This document shows, in pieces, positions 7,561-16,000 of a stretch of 19,438 bases of DNA. The translations under genes were made by a program, and so were the position numbers. Within the stretch, counting starts at the first letter, position 1, and each line of letters opens with the position of its first letter. The stretch covers positions 1 through 19,438 of the forward strand of contig JAVBQU010000180.1 in assembly GCA_031548675.1 (NCBI GenBank), given 5' to 3'. The stretch comes from JAVBQU01 sp031548675 (GTDB taxonomy: Bacteria; Bacteroidota; Bacteroidia; Bacteroidales; P3). The notes below the pieces were generated by a model. It had not been told where the DNA came from. It was given only the letters and a program-made list of their open reading frames with translations, and made no database searches.

Positions 7561-7574
7561 CGAATGTATGATTA

Positions 7575-8453
7575 TTATTTGGACTTACAGGCTCCTTTAA
7601 AGATTTTAAATGTATCGGGATGAATAAACCAAGTAGCAGTTACTCCGATATATCCATAATAATCATTATTATCCGGATTGCCCCGCATGCCGGTTTGTCC
7701 ATGAGGCGAAGACATTTGAACCGCTAAAGGTCCTTTATCTGCCAGAAGATCTACCGGATCGGGATAGGTTTTGCTTACATCGTCTAAATAATCGGTTAAA
7801 GTAAATCTATACGACCATTCTAAACCCATTTGCAATTTTTTATTTACCATCATTTTTGCTCCTATTCCAACCGGAAAAACCACTTGTACTCTCGAATAAG
7901 TATCTTCTTGATAATATTTCATGCTTTCGCCTTCGGTTGAAAGCGGACGTAGGGCTATCCATTTTTTTTCACCATCTTCATCGTGGTAATATCCTTTGGG
8001 ATTAAATGTCATAGCTCCTATACCTACAAAAATATATGGAGTCCAATTATGTGTTGCTTTTAAATATCCGTTGATATTGCGTTTGACATTTTTAAATGAA
8101 TTGCGTTTAGAGCCGGGTATGTATCGCAAAATATTAAATTCTGCCACAGCGCTTCCTTCAAAAATATAGGTACGGAAATTCAAATCTCTTGTTTTGATAT
8201 AATAATTATCATCATGGTTTTTATCATCGTCCTGAAGATAGCCGAATAGTAAATTAGCCCGCAATGAAAGGTGTGGCGTAAGATTGTATTTATACAAACC
8301 ACCTATAGCCGGCATAGGTTTTCCCATGATAGGCGACGGATTAAGGTCTCCCATGTAAAAGGTTGTACCGACTGTAAGTCCGCCTTCCGAAGTTTGTGCA
8401 GAAAGCGATAAACCTGCTATCAAAATGCAAACTGTAAAAATTAACTTCTTCAT
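7575..8453 (-). CDS. DUF6089 family outer-membrane-type protein
   Basis: The function of this family is unknown. From the ATG at 8453 the protein has 292 residues and opens with a classic signal peptide (MKKLIFTVCILIAGLSLSA, cleaved before QTSEGG). A longer frame could start at 8513, adding 20 residues, but that ATG lies upstream of the likely -7 element (8503-8510) and would hide the signal peptide. The mature part alternates short amphipathic strands with Gly and aromatics (GGLTVGTTFYMGDLNP, LSLRANLLFGYLQDDD, YIFVGIGAMTFNPKGYYH, KLQMGLEWSYRFTLTDYLDDV, YYGYIGVTATWF). That pattern fits a small beta-barrel of the OmpA/porin-like kind. Genes of this family regularly precede uppS and bamA in Bacteroidetes, which suggests but does not prove an envelope role. 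It appears to be the first gene of the minus-strand cluster. Confidence 0.82.
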   Translation of the reverse strand: MKKLIFTVCILIAGLSLSAQTSEGGLTVGTTFYMGDLNPSPIMGKPMPAIGGLYKYNLTPHLSLRANLLFGYLQDDDKNHDDNYYIKTRDLNFRTYIFEGSAVAEFNILRYIPGSKRNSFKNVKRNINGYLKATHNWTPYIFVGIGAMTFNPKGYYHDEDGEKKWIALRPLSTEGESMKYYQEDTYSRVQVVFPVGIGAKMMVNKKLQMGLEWSYRFTLTDYLDDVSKTYPDPVDLLADKGPLAVQMSSPHGQTGMRGNPDNNDYYGYIGVTATWFIHPDTFKIFKGACKSK

Positions 8454-8502
8454 GGATTTTAAATTAGTGAAAAAGGTTTTTATTTTGATGATAAAAAACG
8501 AA

Positions 8503-8510
8503 CAAAGGTA
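8503..8510 (-). promoter_or_regulatory. -7 element of the DUF6089-uppS-bamA-ompH cluster
   Basis: The minus strand reads TACCTTTG, a full match to TAnnTTTG. Transcription would start near 8497, giving a leader of about 45 bases to the ATG at 8453. A -33 box at the usual spacing is not apparent. The site argues against use of the upstream ATG at 8513. Confidence 0.5.
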
Positions 8511-8613
8511 CATTTTTTTATTTGAATAGCCTATTTTTACAGCAATAGTATCACCAAATTTACAATGACTTCTTCATTTCTAAAAAAATTCGTTCTAGCA
8601 TAATTTTATTCAC

Positions 8614-8621
8614 TACCTTTG
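8614..8621 (+). promoter_or_regulatory. -7 element of the DUF5103 (T9SS plug) gene
   Basis: TACCTTTG matches TAnnTTTG on the plus strand. TTCG at 8589-8592, 21 bases before it, is a weak -33 candidate. The predicted leader is about 105 bases long up to the ATG at 8731 and contains a short GGTAGTTTTACC hairpin (8649-8660). Together with the element at 8503-8510 it makes this a divergent promoter region. Confidence 0.45.
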
Positions 8622-8730
8622 CTTTTACTCATAATAATACTCAATTTCGGTAGTTTTACCAAAAGGCTGAGACAATCAAACATCAATTATATCAGTCCTT
8701 ATTAAATTAAAATTTAAAGAGTTTATACTT

Positions 8731-9999
8731 ATGCACTATTATCTTTCTCTTGTTCTTTTTGTTCTGTGCCATTTCTTACATGCCCAGCAGATAAATAATG
8801 ATCAGGTTTATGCAAAAAATATAAAGACCGTTATTTTAGAGCATAGCGGCGCTCCGATGTCTATTCCTATTATTCAGTTGGGAAGCGGAGAGCAGCTCTT
8901 ACTCAAATTTGATGATTTAGATGGGGATACCAAAAATTATAAATATACTTTTGAGTTATGTGATTATAACTGGCAGCGCTCATCATTGAAACCGATAGAG
9001 TATTTAACTCCATTTCAGGATGAATATATTACTTCTTACAAATATGCTGTAGCGACAACACAGCCTTATGTACATTATCAATTGCTTTTCCCTACCGAAC
9101 AGGTTTATTTTACCCGTTCGGGAAATTATATTATCAAGGTTTTCTTAGATTCGGAGCCGGACAAAATTCTTTTTACGAAACGTTTTATGGTTTTTGAGAA
9201 TGCATTTAGCATACAGGCATCTGTGCAGCCTTCTATGAATGTGAATGAACGCAGTACCCATCAGCAAATTATTACCAAAGTATACACCAAGCAGACATTT
9301 GTATCTAACCCTAGCAGGAATATCAATTTGGTTATCTGGCAGAATCAGCGACAAGATAATGCTGTAACCTTAAAGCCTAAATCTATCAATGGCAGCGAGC
9401 TTGACTATGGGTATTATGATGCAAACATTTTTTTAGGGAGCAGCGAATTTCGCCGTTTTGATATAACGGATTTAAATGCTATTTCTCAATTTGTAGCAAG
9501 TAATCAATTTATTAATCATGAGAATCATGCATTTTTATTACCTGATAAATTAAAAGACCTGCATGTTTATGTGAGTAATCCGGATATTAATGGAAAGTTT
9601 TTGATAAACAACCGCCATAGTATTAATGATCATGATGTGGAAGCTGATTATGCATGGGTGCATTTTTATTTACCTGTTCAGATGCCATTTATGCAAGGGA
9701 GTTTATATGTTGTAGGCGGGCTTTCGGACTGGGCTTTTAGTCCAAGTAATCAAATGCAATACAATCCGCAAAAGCAGGTATATGAAGGTGCATTATTTTT
9801 AAAGCAGGGAGTCTATAATTATCAGTACATGCTCAAAGGGAGCAATCAAAAACAAGCTACTTTAGCTTATACTGAAGGTGATTTTTTCGAGACGGAAAAT
9901 GATTATTACTTGTTTGCTTATTACCGCCCTGATGGGGAATTGTATGACCGTTTGATGGGATTTGCCAAAATTAATTCAATATCGGATATCAAGAGATAA
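8731..9999 (+). CDS. DUF5103 / type IX secretion system plug-like protein
   Basis: The protein has 422 residues, typical for the DUF5103 family, whose first domain is named in Pfam for the 'plug' of the type IX secretion translocon in Flavobacterium. It starts with a signal peptide (MHYYLSLVLFVLCHFLHA before QQINN). An N-terminal beta-rich domain follows (NIKTVILEHSGAPMSIPIIQLGSGEQLLLKFDDLDGD, YKYTFELCDYNWQRSSLKPIEYLTPFQDEYI), which is the most recognisable family block. Near the C-terminus, VVGGLSDWAFSPSNQMQYNP and YEGALFLKQGVYNYQYML resemble an immunoglobulin-like/CBM48-type fold. By family knowledge it would close the periplasmic side of the large T9SS pore when that is not engaged. No other T9SS component and no substrate with a T9SS sorting domain lies in the window, so the role is inferred from family alone. 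Confidence 0.85.
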   Translation: MHYYLSLVLFVLCHFLHAQQINNDQVYAKNIKTVILEHSGAPMSIPIIQLGSGEQLLLKFDDLDGDTKNYKYTFELCDYNWQRSSLKPIEYLTPFQDEYITSYKYAVATTQPYVHYQLLFPTEQVYFTRSGNYIIKVFLDSEPDKILFTKRFMVFENAFSIQASVQPSMNVNERSTHQQIITKVYTKQTFVSNPSRNINLVIWQNQRQDNAVTLKPKSINGSELDYGYYDANIFLGSSEFRRFDITDLNAISQFVASNQFINHENHAFLLPDKLKDLHVYVSNPDINGKFLINNRHSINDHDVEADYAWVHFYLPVQMPFMQGSLYVVGGLSDWAFSPSNQMQYNPQKQVYEGALFLKQGVYNYQYMLKGSNQKQATLAYTEGDFFETENDYYLFAYYRPDGELYDRLMGFAKINSISDIKR

Positions 10000-10053
10000 A
10001 TTCATTAAATATATCTCCTACTCTGCTTCTTATTCTAAAATATCATTTATAGT

Positions 10054-10101
10054 AATAAAGCCGGTTTTCTGATTTATCCAAATCAGAAAACCGGCTTTAT
10101 T
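10054..10101. terminator. Bidirectional terminator, perfect 22-bp inverted repeat
   Basis: The arms at 10054-10075 and 10080-10101 are perfectly complementary over 22 bp (core AAGCCGGTTTTCTGATTT) around a four-base loop ATCC. Each arm ends in CTTTATT when read outward, giving a short U-rich tail. It sits in the 124-base gap between the convergent DUF5103 and AsmA genes and should end transcription from both. Confidence 0.88.
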
Positions 10102-10104
10102 GAA

Positions 10105-10124
10105 GTCAATTCCTAAAAATTGAC
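10105..10124. repeat. Small inverted repeat at the end of the AsmA-family gene
   Basis: GTCAATT and AATTGAC flank a six-base loop, forming a 7-bp stem that touches the stop codon of the AsmA-family gene and lies next to the large terminator hairpin. It is too weak to terminate alone and may only extend the terminator structure. Confidence 0.35.
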
Positions 10125-12928
10125 TATCTCTTTATTACTTCTTTGTTTTCGGCATCCGAAATCATTTTGTCGCCTTGCTGCTTTGCTTTACTTATCAAGT
10201 CGTTTCCTTTTTTATCGGCTTCATCGTAAAGGCTTTGTGCTTTCTTTTGGGCTTCTTTTTTAGCAAACTCGGCACTTTTTTGAGCTGCTGCTTTTGCTAA
10301 CGGATTTTTAGCTTGATCTACCAAAGCCTGAGCTTGTTTTTCGCCTTCGGCTATGGCTTGGTCTCCGGCTTTTTTGGCATTTGCTTTCAACGCATCGGCT
10401 TGTTTTTGAGCTTCGGCAACGAGTTTGTCTGCTTGGGCGCGGGCTTCGGCAACTGCTTTGGCTTTAGCTTCATCTACTTTCTGAATGGCTTGTTCCTTTG
10501 CCGCATCTTTTACTGCATCTAGAACATCTTTAGCCTGATTTTTCAAATCTAAAGAAATAACCGGTTTGGTAAAAGTTCCTCCAATTTTAACATAGAGATT
10601 ATTGAGCGGACTTGACTGCATCCCGATTTTGGAAGCCAGCATATTGGCACTTTCGGCATAAGCTCCGGTTTTAGGAACGGTCATATTCCATGTATAATCC
10701 AAAGTTTGGTTTAAACCTGCGGAACCTGTTAATTGCGATTTCATTTCTCCCATCGGAATATTAATCGGTTTGGTAAGAATGCGTCCGTCTTTGATTTCGA
10801 ACATAACCAATAAATCCTTCAATGTCGTATTTTGTAATTGCTTGATTTTGGTAACTTCTGCAATTCTATCTAAAACCGTCACATTTTGCAACTTTACTTG
10901 TGCTGTTTTAAGGCTTCCGTTTGCCAATATTGAAGTTAAATCGGGCATCATATTGCCATCCAGCAAAGTATTCAGAGCTAAATCGCAAGAGAAATTACCA
11001 TCTGCTTTTTCAAATATAGGTGCTAACTTCTGTATCGTTACAAAAGTTTTAAATGTTTGTACAAAGCTTACATTTTGCAAGTTTACTTTCAAATCGGCTT
11101 TCGGACGTTTGATATCGGTAGGATTATAGGTTCCGCTCACTTTCATACCTCCGCCCAAAGCATTAAGACTTAGATTCTTCATATCTAAAATACCGTCTTT
11201 AACTTCTATATTTCCTTTCAGGTTATCGATATCCATATTGTCGTAAACGACTTTTTTCAGATCTGCATTTACATTAAAATGAATATTTTTAGGAATCTCT
11301 ATCACACCCATAGCAGCTGTGTCTGTAGTAGGGGCAGTTGTCGATGATTCTGTCATAAAGTCATTAACATTCAAATAATTTGAATTCAAATTCAAATTTC
11401 CGGCTACTGTTCCGTCTTTAAAAATATAAGCCAAAAAGTTTTCTAATTTTCCGGTTGCATGAATATCATTTTTTCCGATTTTAGCATCCAAAGCACTCAA
11501 ATTCACATAAGCTGGGGTAAAGTTTAAATGAACTTGGCTTAAATCGACTTTTCCGCCCGGCACATCGGGACTAGTTAAAGCTATGTTTTTCAACAACAAA
11601 TCGCCTTGTGCCTGAACTTTATCGTATTGTTCTTTTTCTATCATAGAAAGAATGGTTTTGATAGCTATATCTGCATCCAAACTTCCGTTGAGCGACATAC
11701 CGGCATCGAGCGGATAAATTTCTTTTACCATCCCTAAATCAATATGTCCTTTGGCTTTCAAGTCGATATCGGGGTCAGACATAGGACGTTTTAGGTAGAG
11801 CTGCATATCGAATGGATTTTGAGCCATCTCGAAATGGAATTGTGAGAGATTTACAACTGTATTATCTAAATCGCCACCCGGACTATGTACATCTAAATTG
11901 ATTTTAATATTGTTTACTGATTTAGGCAGAGCCGGATATTGGAAAGAGGCTTGGGGTACATTGAATTTAATACCGAACGCGGGCATGGTATCGCCTACCA
12001 TAAGACCTTTGGCAAAGCCTTCTAAAGTGAAAGTTCCATTGGTTTTTATCCCTTCGAAATCTTTGGCATAAACGGCAGGAATTAATGAAAGCACATGTTT
12101 AAACTCGGTTTTAGGGGCTCCTACTTTCATATCCATATCAAATCCGTTGTCTAGCAAAGCCAGCCAGCCATCAAAATTAACTAATAATGAATTGATTGTT
12201 AACTGGTTTTCTTTAAGCGTAAATTTGTATTTTACCAAATCGGCTGCTAATTTACAATCTAATTTTACATGGGCTTTGTTAAAATAAGGCACTCCTTCCA
12301 TTTTTACGGTTAAAGCCGCAATATCTAATAAAGTCTCTATGTTGGTTACATCAGCTGTCATGTCGCCTTTCAAAGTAACATTAAGATTATCCACCACAGT
12401 TAATAAATCCATCGGTACATCCTGATAACGGATATAGGTGTTGGATATGGTAACTTTTTGCAAGCTGAGTTTGAAAGCAGAAGCAGCGGTATCTTCTGGT
12501 TTTTGGGGTTCGGCAGGTGTGGGTTTTACAATATCCCAGTTGGCTTTACCATCGGCATTTACCAAAAGCGATGCCCGAAGCTGGTCCAGATTAATTCGTT
12601 TAATATCAAAAGAACCTCCGCCTAAAAGGCTCATCACATCTACAGTTGCCGAAATTTCTTTAGCAGCAATAAGCGTATCGTTTGCAAATTCGTTTATACC
12701 GATAATCGATAAATTATCTAAACGAACGGAAGCGTTTGGAAAATTACGTATCAAACTCAACGATAAATTGGAAAAATCAATTTTGGCGTTGAGCGATTTA
12801 TTGGCTTCTTCTTTTACTATTTTAATAATCTTCCCCTTAAATGCAAAAGGTAAAATTAATAACAGTACAAAAATAGCAGCAATACTGATGCCTGTGATTT
12901 TGAGTACTTTTTTTACGGTTTTGTTCAT
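10124..12928 (-). CDS. AsmA-family membrane-anchored protein with long coiled-coil tail
   Basis: This 934-residue protein has one N-terminal membrane segment (~10-30, ITGISIAAIFVLLLILPFAF) and a large periplasmic part. It begins with the AsmA-type block 'KGKIIKIVKEEANKSLNAKIDFSNLSLSLIRNFPNASVRLDNLSIIG'. The middle is repetitive beta structure with many 'l.a.g...l' strands. 'NGSLKTAQVKLQNVTVLDRIAEVTKIKQLQNTTLKDLLVMFEIKDGRI' and 'SQLTGSAGLNQTLDYTWNMTVP' match the family's C-terminal part. Proteins of this kind (AsmA, TamB, YhdP) are thought to form hydrophobic grooves that carry phospholipids between the membranes. From about residue 795 to the end the protein is a charged Ala/Lys/Gln/Glu-rich helix with almost no Gly or Pro, a tail seen in other Bacteroidetes members. 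It stands alone between an independent convergent gene and the glycogen gene. The transport role is inferred. Confidence 0.87.
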   Translation of the reverse strand: MNKTVKKVLKITGISIAAIFVLLLILPFAFKGKIIKIVKEEANKSLNAKIDFSNLSLSLIRNFPNASVRLDNLSIIGINEFANDTLIAAKEISATVDVMSLLGGGSFDIKRINLDQLRASLLVNADGKANWDIVKPTPAEPQKPEDTAASAFKLSLQKVTISNTYIRYQDVPMDLLTVVDNLNVTLKGDMTADVTNIETLLDIAALTVKMEGVPYFNKAHVKLDCKLAADLVKYKFTLKENQLTINSLLVNFDGWLALLDNGFDMDMKVGAPKTEFKHVLSLIPAVYAKDFEGIKTNGTFTLEGFAKGLMVGDTMPAFGIKFNVPQASFQYPALPKSVNNIKINLDVHSPGGDLDNTVVNLSQFHFEMAQNPFDMQLYLKRPMSDPDIDLKAKGHIDLGMVKEIYPLDAGMSLNGSLDADIAIKTILSMIEKEQYDKVQAQGDLLLKNIALTSPDVPGGKVDLSQVHLNFTPAYVNLSALDAKIGKNDIHATGKLENFLAYIFKDGTVAGNLNLNSNYLNVNDFMTESSTTAPTTDTAAMGVIEIPKNIHFNVNADLKKVVYDNMDIDNLKGNIEVKDGILDMKNLSLNALGGGMKVSGTYNPTDIKRPKADLKVNLQNVSFVQTFKTFVTIQKLAPIFEKADGNFSCDLALNTLLDGNMMPDLTSILANGSLKTAQVKLQNVTVLDRIAEVTKIKQLQNTTLKDLLVMFEIKDGRILTKPINIPMGEMKSQLTGSAGLNQTLDYTWNMTVPKTGAYAESANMLASKIGMQSSPLNNLYVKIGGTFTKPVISLDLKNQAKDVLDAVKDAAKEQAIQKVDEAKAKAVAEARAQADKLVAEAQKQADALKANAKKAGDQAIAEGEKQAQALVDQAKNPLAKAAAQKSAEFAKKEAQKKAQSLYDEADKKGNDLISKAKQQGDKMISDAENKEVIKR

Positions 12929-13092
12929 TGTATTATTGTTTTATTTCAGATTCCAAGTTATAATATCCTCTCATTCTATACTATATCTGGTTTATTCGTG
13001 CCTTATATTTATTTTTTACGTTCAAACATTGCAAGCCTTATAAACTTTTAAACGAAAAGATTTATTATTCATAGTTCAAAGTTTATTATTAC

Positions 13093-16000
13093 CTATGCCC
13101 ACATTACTAGATTAAAATCCTGACGGTGTGCCAACAATGGATTTTTGGGATAAATTCTATAGGCATAATCGTAAACACCGGGAATGGTAGTCGGCAGCTT
13201 ACAAAAGAAACGTACATAATTTCTATCTACAGTTTCGACACTCAAGGCATGTACTTCTGTAGGTTCGGTAATGGTGTCCGCTGTACCTTTCTTACCAAAT
13301 ACAATTTCTACTCCAATATCTTCCGGTCTCAAATCGTGTATTTGCAAGGTAATACTTGCTTCGAAATATTCGCCTAAAGCCAAAGGATGGTTGGTCGAAT
13401 CGGGTGTATGAACTTCTACAATTTCAATATCATCCCAAACGCGCAGCATTTTATTCTTCCAAGAAACCAATTGCTTAGTTATTTCAAATCCGTTTTTGGT
13501 TAACAACTCGCTGCGATGAAACAGTTTGGTATAAAATTTATTATAATAATCATCTAACTGGCGTTTCATGGTAAAATGCGGAGCTATTTGAGCTATGGTA
13601 TTTTTGATATACATAATCCAATCTGCCGAAATACCCTTATCGTCTTTTTTGTAATAAGTCGGAGCTATTTCGTTTTCCAGAATAGAATAAATTGTTTCTG
13701 CATCCAAAGCATCTTGCAACGCATGATTTTGATAGGTTTCTTCTTCTTTCAAAGCCCAACCGGCAAAGGGTTTATAGCCTTCTGCCCACCAACCGTCAAG
13801 CACGCTGAAATTAATTACACCGTTCATCACCGCTTTTTCACCGCTGGTTCCTGATGCTTCGAGCGGACGGGTAGGCGTGTTGAGCCAAATATCCACACCA
13901 CGAACCAAGTGTTTGGCAAGGTCCATATCATAGTTTTCAACAAATACAATCTTTCCTACAAATTCGGGCAATTTGGATATGCGGAGAATTTCGGTAATCA
14001 AATCCTGTCCGGCTTTATCGGATGGGTGTGCTTTTCCGGCAAAAATAAACTGAATCGGACGATTGGGATTATTAATAATTTTATCAAGTTTATCTAAATT
14101 CTTGAACAACAAATGTGCCCGTTTGTATGTGGCAAAGCGGCGGGCAAAACCAATCGTTAGTACTTCCGGCTTGAAATTCTGAATTGTATTGATAATCAAT
14201 TGCGGATTTTCTGTCCTATCGGTCAAATCCTGACTAATGCGTTGATAGACATAGTCGAACAATTGGCGTTTTTGTTTTTTGCGTACTTCCCATATTTCAG
14301 CATCGGGAACACCATAAATTTTTTCCCAATATTTGGTATTGGATTGGTCATTCAAAAATTCTTCGCCAAAATATTTTACATATAAATTCTTCCACGATTT
14401 GGAAACCCATGTAGGAAAATGTACGCCATTGGTAACATGTCCGATATGATTTTCGGATGCATAATATCCCGGATATAATCCTGCGAACATTTCGCGGCTT
14501 ACCCTGCCATGAATAGCACTTACGCCGTTTACTTCCTGCGAAAGCTTGGCAGCCAGCACGCTCATCGAGAATTTTTCGAAATTATCATCTTCATTAAAAC
14601 GTCCCAGTGCCATAAAATTCCGCCACGAAATCAATAAATCATCTGCATAATGAGACATATAAACCCGCAGCATATCTTCGCTAAAACAATCGTGTCCTGC
14701 CGGAACAGGGGTATGGGTAGTAAAAAGCGTTGAAGCCCTTACCACTTCCATAGCTTGGGCAAAAGTAAGTTTATCGTTACGTATAAAATTTACCAAACGT
14801 TCTATGCAACTGAAAGCCGAATGCCCTTCGTTGTTATGGTATATAGTCGGATTGAGTTTCAAAGCCTGAATCAAACGAATACCGCCGATACCAAGCAACA
14901 TTTCTTGTTTTAAGCGGTTTTCCCAATTTCCGCCGTATAATTGGGCGGTAACTTCGCGGTCTTCCGCACTGTTATCATCAATATCGGTATCGAGCAAATA
15001 CAAAGGAATGCGTCCCACATCGCAACGCCAGATTTTGGCATACATAATCCGCCCCGGCAAAGCTATTGCTATCTTCATCCATTGACCTTCATCATCGCGA
15101 ACGGCTTGAATGGGAGCATGTGAAAAACGTTGAGGTATCCGTTCCGAAATTTGTTCTCCCGAAAACGACATGGTTTGCTTAAAATATCCAAAGCGATACA
15201 ATAAACCTATTCCAACCATATTTTTGTTTGAGTCGCTGGCTTCTTTTAAGTAATCGCCGGCAAGCATTCCCAATCCGCCTGAAAATATTTTTAAGGTATC
15301 GTGCAGCCCATATTCCATGCTGAAATAGGCAACCTGTTCTTTGGGCTTTTCAACTGTTTTTGCCATATAAGTTTTATATTTTGCATATACGGCATTTAAT
15401 TTTTCTACAAATTCTTTATTTTCTACCAATTGGTTAATTTCTTTGACACTCAGGCTTTCTAAGAACGATATCGGGTTTGCATCCAATTGGCGGAATCGTG
15501 GTTTATCTATCATAAAGAATAAATCGAGCACTTCCGGAGTCCAACACCACCACATGTTTTGCGATATTTCGAAAAGCGGAGCCAAAGAGGGAGGGGAAAC
15601 CGGTTTTATCAAAATTTTCTTCCAAACCGGTTTTTGTTTTTCTACATTGGTAGATATAAATTGTTTATAAAGAGGATCTTGAGGAAGCATAGTAGCTTTG
15701 CGTTCTTTCGATTTAGCTACAGCAAGTTCATAAGCCTCATTATAATATTTAATAAAGCTTTCCCATAAAACGCCTTTACGTATTTTGAGCAAATCGTGAC
15801 GGGTCTTTTCTATCTCTTCCGGTGTTTTTGATAAAGCTATTTGAATGGCATGTGTAATCTGATTAACCGTATCTTCGTAATTATCATCTGTGCGTGCAAT
15901 GGTGCAGATACCATAATCGGAAGTATTACCCGCTTCGGCTTCCCACAAACCAAAACCTGCCAAAGTGGTAGTAATGGTAGGAATGCCAAATGCCAGACTC

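Noticed and set aside
8454..8513. N-terminal extension of the DUF6089 gene to an ATG at 8513
   Set aside because: The extra 20 residues precede a complete signal peptide, and the ATG lies upstream of the likely -7 promoter element.
8649..8672. Possible TPP (THI-box) riboswitch, because of GGCTGAGA in the DUF5103 leader
   Set aside because: Only this one word matches. The paired GGG/CCC arms, the ACCTGA segment and the GGTAATGCC-type half are missing, and the gene downstream has no link to thiamine.
12438..13043. 201-residue plus-strand open frame overlapping the 5' end of the AsmA-family gene
   Set aside because: It is antisense to a well-supported gene for most of its length, shows no domain, and has a composition that mirrors the opposite strand.
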